Positions 26,927 to 35,888 of a stretch of DNA of 64,000 nucleotides are shown here, in pieces. Under the pieces are notes generated by a model, which did not search any database, had not been told where the DNA came from, and was given only the letters and a program-made list of their open reading frames with translations. The first letter of the stretch is position 1. Each line of letters starts with the position of its first letter. The stretch covers positions 1 through 64,000 of the forward strand of contig NZ_QXGS01000009.1 of the NCBI RefSeq assembly GCF_003604215.1, written 5' to 3'. The position numbers and the translations under genes are program-made. The DNA comes from Teichococcus vastitatis (GTDB taxonomy: Bacteria; Pseudomonadota; Alphaproteobacteria; Acetobacterales; Acetobacteraceae).

Positions 26927-27601
26927 GCGGCCCGCACCCGCCTCACCAGCGAGGCGGCATCGCCACCTGCCTCGCCCAGCGCTTCGCCGCACCTCCATCA
27001 GATCCGGCTGTCAGCCACCCCGGTTTCACTGATGGCGCGGCATGGGGCGGCCCGGAAGCCGTCCCTTGTTCCTCCGGCACCGGGCCTCGGCCGGCATCCG
27101 GATCTCCGTCCGGCGGATCACGTCCGGATCGGGCGGTCTCGGTTGCGCCGGTTTCGCTCGAGCTCCTGCAGGGCGCCGCATTAAGCCACGGCGTCGACCC
27201 CCAAGGAAAAATCGGTTACTGCAGAGTTCAAGAGCCGATGACAACGTGTACTGCACGTAACTTGCTCAGTTATCCAAGAATATCTTTCCTCATGGTGAAC
27301 ATTTGGTCGATTGATTGGTGCTGCACGTCCCGATCATCTTGAAGATTACCACTCCGGTTCCGCCATGATCGGCGGACAACAGCCAGTGACCGGTCGGGTA
27401 CTATTGGATGATCGGGGATGCTGAACTATACTGGGGCTGATCTGTCGGGAATGTTGTTGCAGCTGCAGCAGCGACGCCGATCGGAGGTTTGCGGCGTTGT
27501 GGGCGCGTGGAGCAGCGTTCCGGTGGGAACTGGTTCCAGGTGCCGCACCATTCTGGGCTGTCCCGGCCAGCATGGACCGAAACATATGGTGGGAAGATTC
27601 G
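26927..27601. other. 675-base intergenic region before the PTS-Mrp operon
   Basis: No gene supported. The first 270 bases are GC-rich like the neighbours, while 27200-27440 is clearly AT-richer. A possible promoter lies at 27404-27432. Open frames on either strand lack recognisable domains. An in-frame extension of the PTS gene to 27497 exists but lacks a ribosome site. Confidence 0.6.
27404..27432 (+). promoter_or_regulatory. possible promoter of the EIIA-Mrp operon
   Basis: TTGGAT (27404-27409), 17-base spacer, TATACT (27427-27432). The -10 box differs from consensus at one position, the -35 box keeps TTG only. It lies about 170 bases upstream of the EIIA-like start in an AT-richer stretch. 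Confidence 0.4.
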
Positions 27602-28078
27602 ATGGCGCTGGCAGATCTGTTTCCGGCCGAGGAAGATGTCCTCAGGCTCGGTCCCGCCAACAAGGCCGAACTGCTCGAGCTGCTGGCCACCGAGGCGGCG
27701 GAGCGGCTCGGTCATTCGCGCAAGGACATCCTCGAGGCGCTGGAAGGGCGTGAGAAGCTGGGTTCGACGGCGCTCGGGCGCGGCATTGCCCTGCCCCATG
27801 CGCGTATGGCCGGGCTCGACCGGCCCTTGGCGGTTCTGGCGCGGCTGGAGCAGCCGATCGAATTCGAGGCACGCGATGGCGAACGGGTCGATCTCGTGTT
27901 CCTGGTTTTGTGGCCCGAGCAGAATTCGGAAGGCTTCCTGCCGGCCCTGTCCGACATCTGCCGCTCGCTGCGCGGCAGCCAATTGCCGCGCCGGCTGCGC
28001 AAGGCTGGCTCGGCCGCCGAGGCGCTGTCTCTGCTCCGGGCCGCCGATCAGGCCGACGACCACAACGAAGAGGGGTGA
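27602..28078 (+). CDS. PTS EIIA domain protein, PtsN-like
   Basis: A 158-residue EIIA of the fructose/nitrogen-PTS type. The phosphorylated His is in GIALPHARM (H66), after the usual ALEGREKLGSTALG segment; DLVFLVLWPE matches the PtsN DLVFxLLxP strand. No EIIB or EIIC is linked, which suggests regulation rather than sugar transport. ATG 27602 is preceded by GGGAAG; ATG 27572 is an in-frame alternative. It sits 63 bases upstream of the Mrp antiporter genes in the same direction. EIIANtr in E. coli controls potassium systems (TrkA, KdpD) by direct binding, so control of the antiporter is a reasonable hypothesis. Confidence 0.88.
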   Translation: MALADLFPAEEDVLRLGPANKAELLELLATEAAERLGHSRKDILEALEGREKLGSTALGRGIALPHARMAGLDRPLAVLARLEQPIEFEARDGERVDLVFLVLWPEQNSEGFLPALSDICRSLRGSQLPRRLRKAGSAAEALSLLRAADQADDHNEEG

Positions 28079-28141
28079 CCCGCGCGGCTCACCTCGCCGC
28101 GGCGTGCCCCCCGTTTCGATCCCTGGAAAGCCCGGTGCCTG

Positions 28142-31039
28142 ATGCCTGACGCCCTCTACCTTTCGGCCGCGATCCTGCTTCCGTTCCTGGGATCCGTTGT
28201 CGCGGCCATGCTGCCGAACAACGCCCGGCACCTGGAATCCTGGCTGGCGGGCGGCGTGGCGCTGTTGTCGCTGGCGATGGTCTGGCTCTGCTACGTGTCC
28301 ATCGCGGGCGGCGCCGTGCCGCGCTTCGAGATCCCGTGGGTGCCGGAACTCGGCCTCAACCTCGTGCTGCGCATGGATGGCTTCGCCTCGGTGTTCGCGG
28401 TGATGGTGGCCGGCATCGGCTTCCTGGTGGTGCTCTACGCCCGCTACTATATGTCGCAGGAAGATCCGATCCCGCGCTTCTTCGCTTTCCTGCTGGCCTT
28501 CATGGGCTCGATGATGGGGCTGGTGCTGTCGGGCAACCTGATACAGCTCGTTTTCTTCTGGGAGCTGACCTCGCTCTTCTCGTTCCTGCTGATCGGCTAC
28601 TGGCAGCATTCGGCGGCGGCGCGGGATGGGGCGCGCATGGCCCTCACCGTCACCGCCGCGGGCGGGCTGGCGCTGCTGGCGGGCATGCTGCTGCTGGGCC
28701 ACATCGTCGGCTCCTACGATCTGGACCGGGTGCTGGCCTCGGGCGAGGCGATCCGCGGCCATTCCCTCTACCTGCCGGCCCTGGTGCTGATCCTGCTCGG
28801 CGCCCTCACCAAAAGCGCGCAATTCCCGTTCCACTTCTGGTTGCCGCAGGCCATGGCGGCGCCGACGCCGGTGTCCGCCTACCTGCACTCGGCCACGCTG
28901 GTGAAGGCCGGTATCTTCCTGATGGCGCGACTGTGGCCCGTGATGTCGGGCACCGATGCCTGGTTCTGGATCCTTGGCACCTCGGGCACGATCACTCTGC
29001 TGGTGGGTGCCTACGTCGCCATCTTCCAGCACGATCTGAAGGGATTGCTGGCTTATTCCACCATCAGCCATCTCGGGCTCATCACCCTGCTGCTCAGCCT
29101 GAACAGCCCGCTGGCCCTGGTGGCCGCGATCTTCCACACCATGAACCACGCCACCTTCAAGGCGTCACTGTTCATGGCGGTCGGCATCATCGACCATGAA
29201 ACCGGAACGCGCGACATCCGCCGCCTCAGCGGCCTGAACGAGACCATGCCCTTCACCGCCCGCCTCGCCTTGGTGGCGGCCGCGGCGATGGCCGGCGTGC
29301 CGCTGCTGAACGGCTTCATCTCGAAGGAGATGTTCTTCACCGAGGCGCTGGATGCCTCCAGCGCGCCGACGCTGTTGCACAGCCTGCTGCCGCTGGCGGC
29401 GCTGCTGGCCGGCATCCTGGCCGTGGCCTATTCCCTGCGCTTCATCCACGGTGCCTTCTTCGGCCCGGTGACCAACGACCTGCCGCGCACGCCGCATGAG
29501 CCGCCGCAATGGATGCGCGTGCCGGTCGAGATCCTGGTGTTCGGCTGCATGGTGGTGGGCATCCTGCCGGCCGCGACCATCGGCCCCTACCTCGATGTGG
29601 CGGTGCACTCGGTGCTGGGCGCGGCGACGCCGGAATACAGCCTGGCGGTATGGCACGGCATCAACCTGCCGCTAGTGATGAGCCTGATCGCGCTGGCGGG
29701 CGGCGTGCTGTTGTACCGCGTCTTGCAGCCCCACCTGAATGCCGGGATCGAGGACGTGCCGCTGCTGCGCGGCCTCGACGGGCGCCGCATCTTCGACCAG
29801 GCCATGGTGTTCCTGTCTTGGCGCTTCGCCCGCACGCTGGAGCGGCTGCTCGGCACCGCACGGCTGCAGATGCAGCTGCGGCTGGTGGTCTGCGTCACCA
29901 TCCTGGCCGTCATTCTGGCCCTGCTGCCCTATGGCCTTTATCCGGGCCAAGTGGCGCTGACCGGAATCGATCCGGTGGTGGCGCTGATGTGGATCGTCGG
30001 CGGCGGCTGCGCCATGGCGGCGGCCTACCAGGCCAAGTACCACCGGCTGGCCGCCCTGATCCTGCTGGGTGGGGCCGGACTGGTCACCTGCCTAACCTTT
30101 GTCTGGTTCTCCGCCCCCGACCTGGCGCTGACCCAGCTGCTGGTGGAGGTAGTGACCACCGTGTTGCTGCTGCTCGGCCTGCGCTGGCTGCCGAAGCGGA
30201 CGGAACGCCGGAGCGGCGGCGACACCCGCGCCCGGCTGCGCCGCTTCCGCGACCTCACCGTGGCCGTGGCGGCCGGCGCCGGGCTGGCCGTCCTGTCCTA
30301 CGCCACCATGACCCGGGTCTCGCCGGAGGGCATCTCCCGCCACTTCCTGGAGCGCGCCTATTCCGAGGGCGGCGGCACCAATGTGGTCAATGTGATCCTG
30401 GTGGATTTCCGCGGCTTCGACACGATGGGCGAGATCGCCGTGCTCGGCATCGTGGCGCTCACCGTCTATGCCCTGCTGCGCCGCTTTCGCCCCGCCCCGG
30501 AAAGCGTCGGCGTGCCGGAGCAGCAGCAAGGCGAGGCCGGAGAATGGCTGCTGGTGCCCGGCGTGCTGATGCGGCTGATGTTCCCGGTGGTCGGCCTTGT
30601 CGCGGTGTTTCTGCTGCTGCGCGGCCACGACCTGCCGGGTGGCGGCTTCGCCGCCGGGCTGATGATGTCCGTGGCGATCCTGCTGCAATACATGGCCGCG
30701 GGCACGCGCTGGGTGGAGGACCATCTGCGGGTGCGCCCGCTGCGCTGGATGGGGGCCGGTCTGCTGCTGGCCGCCGGCACCGGCGCCGGCGCCATGCTGT
30801 TCGGCCGGCCGTTCATGACCTCCTACTTCGCTTATGCCGATCTCGGCTGGCTGGGTCGGCTGCCGGTGGCCAGCGCGGTGCTGTTCGACCTCGGGGTCTT
30901 TGCCCTGGTGTTCGGCGCCACGGTGCTGATGCTGATCGCCATTGCGCACCAATCGGTGCGCAGCCAGCGCGCCGCGCCGCCGCCGCCGCCCGTGGGGGCC
31001 AGACCCTCCCTGTCCGCCCTGGCCACCGGAGACGATTAA
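28142..31039 (+). CDS. mrpA: Mrp antiporter subunit A (fused MrpA-MrpB)
   Basis: A 965-residue membrane protein of the Mrp cation/proton antiporter. Residues 1 to about 500 contain the NADH-quinone oxidoreductase-like (Proton_antipo_M) core with conserved charged helices, for example WELTSLFSFLLIGYW near 140 and KSAQFPFHFWLPQAM near 224. About 600-790 hold the MrpA C-terminal segments, and from about 795 an MrpB domain follows with RGHDLPGGGFAAGL near 826. This A-B fusion is usual in alphaproteobacteria (Pha) and explains the absence of a separate mrpB. TAATG overlap with mrpC. Function: sodium or potassium/proton exchange for pH and salt homeostasis. Confidence 0.95.
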   Translation: MPDALYLSAAILLPFLGSVVAAMLPNNARHLESWLAGGVALLSLAMVWLCYVSIAGGAVPRFEIPWVPELGLNLVLRMDGFASVFAVMVAGIGFLVVLYARYYMSQEDPIPRFFAFLLAFMGSMMGLVLSGNLIQLVFFWELTSLFSFLLIGYWQHSAAARDGARMALTVTAAGGLALLAGMLLLGHIVGSYDLDRVLASGEAIRGHSLYLPALVLILLGALTKSAQFPFHFWLPQAMAAPTPVSAYLHSATLVKAGIFLMARLWPVMSGTDAWFWILGTSGTITLLVGAYVAIFQHDLKGLLAYSTISHLGLITLLLSLNSPLALVAAIFHTMNHATFKASLFMAVGIIDHETGTRDIRRLSGLNETMPFTARLALVAAAAMAGVPLLNGFISKEMFFTEALDASSAPTLLHSLLPLAALLAGILAVAYSLRFIHGAFFGPVTNDLPRTPHEPPQWMRVPVEILVFGCMVVGILPAATIGPYLDVAVHSVLGAATPEYSLAVWHGINLPLVMSLIALAGGVLLYRVLQPHLNAGIEDVPLLRGLDGRRIFDQAMVFLSWRFARTLERLLGTARLQMQLRLVVCVTILAVILALLPYGLYPGQVALTGIDPVVALMWIVGGGCAMAAAYQAKYHRLAALILLGGAGLVTCLTFVWFSAPDLALTQLLVEVVTTVLLLLGLRWLPKRTERRSGGDTRARLRRFRDLTVAVAAGAGLAVLSYATMTRVSPEGISRHFLERAYSEGGGTNVVNVILVDFRGFDTMGEIAVLGIVALTVYALLRRFRPAPESVGVPEQQQGEAGEWLLVPGVLMRLMFPVVGLVAVFLLLRGHDLPGGGFAAGLMMSVAILLQYMAAGTRWVEDHLRVRPLRWMGAGLLLAAGTGAGAMLFGRPFMTSYFAYADLGWLGRLPVASAVLFDLGVFALVFGATVLMLIAIAHQSVRSQRAAPPPPPVGARPSLSALATGDD

Positions 31040-31383
31040 TGGAACTGATCCTGGCCCTAGCCATCGGCGTGCTCGGCGGCTCCGGCGTGTGGCTGCTGAT
31101 GCGGCCGCGCACCTTTCAGGTGATCATCGGCCTCTCGCTGCTGTCCTATGCCGTGAACCTGTTCATCTTCAGCATGGGCCGCTTCCCGGTCGGACGACCA
31201 CCGGTGCTGGAGCCGGGAACCGCCGGCGACCCGGCGGTGTATGCCGATCCGCTGCCGCAGGCGCTGGTGCTGACCGCCATCGTGATCGGCTTCGCCACCA
31301 CCGCCCTGTTCCTGGTGGTGATGATGGCGGCGCGCGGCCTGACCGGCGGTGACCACGTGGATGGCCGGGCGCGCGACCGGTGA
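31039..31383 (+). CDS. mrpC: Mrp antiporter subunit C
   Basis: A 114-residue membrane protein with three hydrophobic segments, homologous to NuoK. Typical elements are GVWLLMRPRTFQVIIGLSLLSYAVNL and the DPLPQALVLTAIVIGFATTA segment near residues 75-95. ATG 31039 overlaps the mrpA stop by one base; its stop overlaps the mrpD start (GTGA). Confidence 0.95.
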   Translation: MELILALAIGVLGGSGVWLLMRPRTFQVIIGLSLLSYAVNLFIFSMGRFPVGRPPVLEPGTAGDPAVYADPLPQALVLTAIVIGFATTALFLVVMMAARGLTGGDHVDGRARDR

Positions 31384-32993
31384 GCGGCCTGATGCAACAG
31401 CTGACGATCCTGCCGATCCTGCTGCCGCTGCTGGCCGGAGCGGCGATGATCCCACTGGAGGAACGGCGCGCCCGGCTGCGCGCCGGCCTCGGCATCGGCT
31501 CGGCCGTGCTGCAGCTGGCGGTGGCCGTGGCCATCGCCCTGCAGGCGCATGGCAGTGGCGGCCCGGGCATGGTCACCGTGTATCGCCTCGGCGACTGGCC
31601 GGCCAGCTTCGGCATCGTGCTGGTGGCCGACCGGCTGGCGGCACTGCTGCTGGTGCTGACGGCGCTGCTCGGGCTGGCGGCGCTGGTGTTCTCGCTGGCG
31701 CGCTGGCAACGCATGGGCGTGCATTTCCATGCCTTGTTCCAGTTCCAGCTGATGGGGCTGAACGGTGCCTTCCTGACCGGCGACCTGTTCAACCTGTTCG
31801 TGTTCTTCGAGGTGCTGCTGGCCGCCTCCTACGGCCTGGCGCTGCACGGCTCCGGTGTGGCGCGGGTCAAGGCGGGGCTGCACTACATCGCCATCAACCT
31901 GGCCGCGTCGCTGTTGTTCCTGATCGGCGTCAGCATGATCTACGGCGTCGCCGGCACGCTGAACATGGCCGACCTCGCCGAGCGCATCGCCGCCGTTCCG
32001 GCGGAGAACCGGTCGATCCTGGAAGCCGGCGCTGCCATCCTCGGCATGGCCTTCCTGGTGAAGGCGGGCATGTGGCCGGTCGGCTTCTGGCTGGCGCCGA
32101 CCTATTCGGTGGTGAGCCCGCCGGCGGCGGCCATCTTCTCCATGATGAGCAAGGTCGGCATCTACGCGGTGCTGCGGCTGTGGCTGCTGCTGTTCGGCGC
32201 CGAGGCCGGAGCCTCGGCCGGGTTCGGTTCCACCTGGCTGCTGGCGGGCGGCATCGTCACCATCGGCTTCGGCGCCGTCTCGGTGCTGGCGACGCAGGAT
32301 CTGTCACGTCTGGCCGGGGCGTCGGTGCTGATCTCCTCCGGCACGCTGCTGGCGGCGGTGGGCGCCGGGCAGGTCACCGTTACCGGCGGCGCCCTGTTCT
32401 ATCTGGCCAGCTCGGCCTTGGCGATCGGCGCGCTGTTCCTGCTGATCGAGCTGATCGAGCGCGGCCGCGACCTCGGCGCCGACGTGCTGGCGGTGACGCT
32501 GGAAGCCTTCGGCGATGGCGACGACGACGATGGCGAGCTGGACGACGAGGTCGGCGTCGCCGTTCCTGCCACCATGGCGGTGCTGGGGCTGTGTTTCCTG
32601 TGTTGTGCCCTGCTGCTGGCCGGCCTGCCGCCATTGTCCGGCTTCATCGCCAAATTCGCCATGCTCACCGGCATCCTGAATCCGGCCGGGCTGGGGCGTG
32701 GCCCGGTGGAGGTGTCGCCAGCCGGCTGGGGGCTGCTGGCAGCGCTGGTGCTGTCCGGCTTCGCCACGGTGCTGGCCATGACCCGCGCCGGCATCCGCAG
32801 CCTGTGGGCCACCGCCGGGCGTTCCGTGCCGCGGGTCGGCCTGATCGAGATCGCGCCGGTGCTGCTGCTGTTGCTGTGCTGCGCCACCATGACCGCCGCG
32901 GCGGGGCCGCTGATGCGCTACATGCAGGCCGCGGCGGCCGAGCTGCACGCGCCGCAGGGTTATCTCACCGGCGTGATCGGGCGCGCGCCATGA
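31380..32993 (+). CDS. mrpD: Mrp antiporter subunit D
   Basis: A 537-residue subunit homologous to NuoL/M/N with about 14 transmembrane helices. Conserved pieces: LFNLFVFFEVLLAASYGL (catalytic Glu of helix 5) near 138, FLVKAGMWPVGFWLAPTYS (Lys of helix 7) near 225, and PPLSGFIAKFAMLTGI near 417. A strongly acidic loop (GDGDDDDGELDDE) lies near residue 380 between helices. GTG at 31380 is taken as start; ATG 31392 is an alternative. Couples proton and cation movement together with MrpA. Confidence 0.94.
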   Translation: MSGLMQQLTILPILLPLLAGAAMIPLEERRARLRAGLGIGSAVLQLAVAVAIALQAHGSGGPGMVTVYRLGDWPASFGIVLVADRLAALLLVLTALLGLAALVFSLARWQRMGVHFHALFQFQLMGLNGAFLTGDLFNLFVFFEVLLAASYGLALHGSGVARVKAGLHYIAINLAASLLFLIGVSMIYGVAGTLNMADLAERIAAVPAENRSILEAGAAILGMAFLVKAGMWPVGFWLAPTYSVVSPPAAAIFSMMSKVGIYAVLRLWLLLFGAEAGASAGFGSTWLLAGGIVTIGFGAVSVLATQDLSRLAGASVLISSGTLLAAVGAGQVTVTGGALFYLASSALAIGALFLLIELIERGRDLGADVLAVTLEAFGDGDDDDGELDDEVGVAVPATMAVLGLCFLCCALLLAGLPPLSGFIAKFAMLTGILNPAGLGRGPVEVSPAGWGLLAALVLSGFATVLAMTRAGIRSLWATAGRSVPRVGLIEIAPVLLLLLCCATMTAAAGPLMRYMQAAAAELHAPQGYLTGVIGRAP

Positions 32994-33475
32994 GCCGTTT
33001 CCTGCCGCATCCGGTGATATCCGCCGCGTTGCTTGTGATGTGGCTGCTGTTGAACCAGACGGTGTCGCCCGGGCCGGTGCTGGTGGGCCTGGTACTGGCG
33101 CTGCTCGGCGGCTGGGCGCTAGCGGTGCTGCGGCCAGGGCGGCCGCGCCTCGCGCGGTTCGGTGCGGTGCTGCGCCTCACCAGGGCGGTGCTGGTGGACA
33201 TCGCCCGCTCCAACATCACCGTGGCGGGCCTGATCCTGGGGCGCAGCAAGACGCGCCGTTCGGGCTTCCTGCGGATCCAGCTCCGGTTGCGCAATCCGCA
33301 GGCGCTGGCGGTGCTGGCCTGCATCCTGACCGCCGCGCCGGGCACCGCGTGGGTGGAGTTCGACGCGGAGGAGGGCTGGCTGCTGCTGCACGTGCTGGAC
33401 CTGATCGACGAGGAAAGCTGGGCGCGCATGATCTGCGACCGCTATGAGGAACCCCTGATGGAGATCTTTCCATGA
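32990..33475 (+). CDS. mrpE: Mrp antiporter subunit E
   Basis: A 161-residue protein with two N-terminal membrane segments (about residues 8-25 and 27-46) and a cytoplasmic domain. The TAAPGTAWVEFDAEEGWLLLHVLD segment is the family hallmark (TLTPGT and LLxHxLD). ATG at 32990 overlaps the mrpD stop; the stop overlaps the mrpF start. Confidence 0.94.
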   Translation: MSRFLPHPVISAALLVMWLLLNQTVSPGPVLVGLVLALLGGWALAVLRPGRPRLARFGAVLRLTRAVLVDIARSNITVAGLILGRSKTRRSGFLRIQLRLRNPQALAVLACILTAAPGTAWVEFDAEEGWLLLHVLDLIDEESWARMICDRYEEPLMEIFP

Positions 33476-33753
33476 GCGAGGCCGTGCTGTTCTGGTCGGT
33501 GCTGATGGCCCAGATGCTGCTGGGTCTGGCCATGTTCTGCGCCGCCTGGCGGATCCTGCGCGGGCCACGCGCGCAGGACCGCGTGGTCGGGCTCGATGCG
33601 CTCTACGTCAACGGCATGATGCTGCTGCTGTGCTTCGGCATCCGCTCCGGCACCGATCTGTATTTCGAGGCGGCGCTGGTGATCGCGCTGCTCGGCTTCG
33701 TCGGCACGGCGGCGCTGGCGAAGTTCCTGATGCGCGGCGAGGTGATCGAATGA
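33472..33753 (+). CDS. mrpF: Mrp antiporter subunit F
   Basis: A 93-residue protein with three membrane helices. RILRGPRAQDRVVGLDALYVN near 24-44 is the characteristic GPxxxDRxxAxD loop, with a conserved Asp. ATGA overlaps at both ends couple it to mrpE and mrpG. Confidence 0.94.
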   Translation: MSEAVLFWSVLMAQMLLGLAMFCAAWRILRGPRAQDRVVGLDALYVNGMMLLLCFGIRSGTDLYFEAALVIALLGFVGTAALAKFLMRGEVIE

Positions 33754-34121
33754 GCCACGCCGCCGAACTGCCGCTGATCGTCGCTGTGCTGGTCGGGCTG
33801 CTGGTGCTGACCGGTGCGGTGCTGACGCTGATCGGCTCGCTGGGCCTGGTACGGCTCGGCGATTTCTACGAGAGGCTGCACGCGCCGACGCTGGGCACGT
33901 CCTTCGGCATGGCCTGCGTCCTGCTCGGCTCGGTGCTGTTCTTCTCGGTGCAGAAGGGAAGGCCCGTGGTGCACGAGGTGCTGATCGGCCTGCTGGTGGT
34001 CACCACCACGCCGGTGACGCTGATGCTGCTCGGCCGCGCGGCGCTGCACCGCGACCGGCAGGAAGGCAACAGGCGCGTTCCCGCCTCGGCCAGGCCCACC
34101 CGTCAGCCCAGGGCGCCATGA
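33750..34121 (+). CDS. mrpG: Mrp antiporter subunit G
   Basis: A 123-residue protein with three membrane helices. The family loop GLVRLGDFYERLHAPTLGTSFG is at about residues 31-52. The C-terminal 20 residues are arginine- and proline-rich. Last gene of the operon, which therefore encodes the full A(B)CDEFG set in the standard order. It converges on the KDPGal aldolase gene 21 bases away. Confidence 0.94.
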   Translation: MSHAAELPLIVAVLVGLLVLTGAVLTLIGSLGLVRLGDFYERLHAPTLGTSFGMACVLLGSVLFFSVQKGRPVVHEVLIGLLVVTTTPVTLMLLGRAALHRDRQEGNRRVPASARPTRQPRAP

Positions 34122-34142
34122 GCGCAGGGCCGGCACGCCGCC

Positions 34143-34793
34143 TCAGCCCGCCTGCAGGGCCGCCCAGGCGGCGGTGAAGCGCCGGGCTTGGCCGGCGACG
34201 TCATCCGCCGTCATGCCGGGCTTGTAGAGGGCCGAGCCGAGGCCGAATCCGGCGGCGCCGGCGGCGCGGAACGGCGCCATGGTGTCGGGCGTGATGCCCC
34301 CCACCGGGAGCAGCCGTGTGCCGCGCGGCAGTACCGCCAGCATTGCCTTGATCACCGGCGGGCCGGCCATCTCGGCCGGAAAGATCTTCAGCGCCGCGGC
34401 GCCGGCGTCCAGCGCCGCGAAGGCCTCCGTCGGCGTCGCGACGCCTGGGGTGCACAGCATTCCCGCCGCCGCGGCGGCACGGATCACCGCGGCATCGGCA
34501 TGCGGCATCACCACCAGCTCGGCGCCCAGATCGGCCAGGCGGCCGACATCCTCGCTGCGCAGCACCGTGCCGGCGCCGACCAGCGCATCCCGCGGCAGGA
34601 GGCGGCGTATGGTGGCGATGCTGTTGAACGGTTCCGGCGAATTCAGCGGCACCTCGATCAGCCGGAACCCGGCCTCAAACAGCGCCTCGGCAACCGGCGC
34701 CGCTTCCTCGGGCCGCAGGCCGCGCAGGATGGCGACCAGCGGCAGCTGCGCGAAGGCGGAGTCGAGCCGCGGCTGGTGTGGGGAAGGGGTCAT
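34143..34793 (-). CDS. dgoA: 2-dehydro-3-deoxy-6-phosphogalactonate aldolase
   Basis: Cleaves KDPGal to pyruvate and glyceraldehyde 3-phosphate. The 216-residue TIM-barrel protein follows E. coli DgoA closely: LPLVAILRGLRPEEA, FRLIEVPLNSPEPF, LVGAGTVL, and the Schiff-base lysine in AALKIFPAEMAGP near 137 (EVPLNS and KIFP favour DgoA over the KDPG aldolase Eda). GGITPDTM and GLGSALYKPG complete the phosphate site. Its ATG overlaps the stop of the kinase gene by four bases. Last gene of the leftward sugar-acid block. Confidence 0.92.
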   Translation of the reverse strand: MTPSPHQPRLDSAFAQLPLVAILRGLRPEEAAPVAEALFEAGFRLIEVPLNSPEPFNSIATIRRLLPRDALVGAGTVLRSEDVGRLADLGAELVVMPHADAAVIRAAAAAGMLCTPGVATPTEAFAALDAGAAALKIFPAEMAGPPVIKAMLAVLPRGTRLLPVGGITPDTMAPFRAAGAAGFGLGSALYKPGMTADDVAGQARRFTAAWAALQAG

Positions 34794-35758
34794 CGGGAGG
34801 CCTCCTGCGGCGGGGCGAGCAGCCCAGCCGCGGTCGCGAAATGGAACAGGCCGGGCGGCGCCGTGTTACCCAGCAGGCGGTCGGGCGTCCTGCCGAACGT
34901 CCGCAGCACGCCGGCGTAGCGACGGCACAATTCTTCCTCGCCGATCAGCACGAGCGGCACGTCGCCTGCCCCTGCGGCGCCGAGGCCGCCCAGGACCTCA
35001 TGCCCGATCAGCAGTCCGGACAGGAAATCCTTCAGCGCCGCGCCGGGCAGCTCGCCGGTCAGGCCCAGCGTGCGCGCCGCAAAGAGGTGGTGCGCCAGTT
35101 CGCCGGGTTGGGCCGCGCGGGCCATGGCGACGCCGCGCGCGAAGGCAGCCTGCGCCATGTCCGGCTCGGCCGCGGCCTCGGTCATCAGCCGGCCCAGCAG
35201 CGAGTGGCGGCTGAGCACCGCGAACAGCTCGCCGGTCATGTAGGTGCGGAAGCCGGTGATGCGGCCTTCCCGCACCTCGGCCCATTTGGAATGAGTGCCA
35301 GGCATCAGGAAGTGGCTGCCGGTGGCCAGCTCCGGATGCAGGAGCAGCGCGCCGGCGATCTGGATCTCCTCGCCACGGATCACGTCCGGCGCGGCGCCGG
35401 CCGGGCGCGACACCACGCCGGGGGCGATCAGGATGCGCGTGCCGCGTCGCGCCTCCACCGGCACCGCGGCGGCGGCGAGTTGCCGCGCATCGGCGGGGCA
35501 TTCGGCGTAGGGTGCCTCCCGCCAGCCCTGCGCACTGCCCACCATGCCGCCCGCCACCACGGGCAAGCCCGGCCAGCGCTCGAGCCAGGGGCCGCACAGC
35601 GCCTCGAAGGCGGCATCGAAGCCGGCGGTGCCGGGCTCCGGCAGGTTGGTGATGCCGTGCGGGCTGCCGCGCTGTTCCAGCACGCTGCCGCCAGCCTCCA
35701 TCAGGAAGCCGCGCAGGCTCGATGTGCCCCAGTCCAGGGCGATCAGAACAGGGCCCAC
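34790..35758 (-). CDS. dgoK: 2-dehydro-3-deoxygalactonokinase
   Basis: Phosphorylates 2-keto-3-deoxygalactonate, the step before the aldolase. The 322-residue ASKHA-fold kinase starts with IALDWGTSSLRGFLM and contains GGMVGSAQGW near 70, RGEEIQIAGAL near 128, and LMPGTHSKWAEV near 150, all standard for DgoK. GTG start at 35758 with GGAG seven bases upstream. Paired with dgoA; together they give the lower half of the De Ley-Doudoroff galactose/galactonate route. The dehydratase DgoD is not in the window. Confidence 0.92.
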   Translation of the reverse strand: MGPVLIALDWGTSSLRGFLMEAGGSVLEQRGSPHGITNLPEPGTAGFDAAFEALCGPWLERWPGLPVVAGGMVGSAQGWREAPYAECPADARQLAAAAVPVEARRGTRILIAPGVVSRPAGAAPDVIRGEEIQIAGALLLHPELATGSHFLMPGTHSKWAEVREGRITGFRTYMTGELFAVLSRHSLLGRLMTEAAAEPDMAQAAFARGVAMARAAQPGELAHHLFAARTLGLTGELPGAALKDFLSGLLIGHEVLGGLGAAGAGDVPLVLIGEEELCRRYAGVLRTFGRTPDRLLGNTAPPGLFHFATAAGLLAPPQEASR

Positions 35759-35888
35759 GCCGCGTCTCCACCGGTTCGGGACGCCGCCGATTCCCGCAGG
35801 GACCGGGCAGGCGCCGCCGCGCCGTATTCTGGCTGACGCGGCGACGCTGTCCAGGCGATGATGCGCGCGGGGGCGCCGATCCGGCAGG

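Noticed and set aside
27401..29149. Long open frame on the minus strand opposite the EIIA gene and mrpA
   Set aside because: Shadow of strongly supported genes; glutamine/histidine/arginine-rich translation with no domain.
31349..33475. Long plus-strand frame overlapping mrpD in another frame and running into mrpE
   Set aside because: Only its last 161 codons (from 32990) are real, as mrpE; the rest is a shadow of mrpD.
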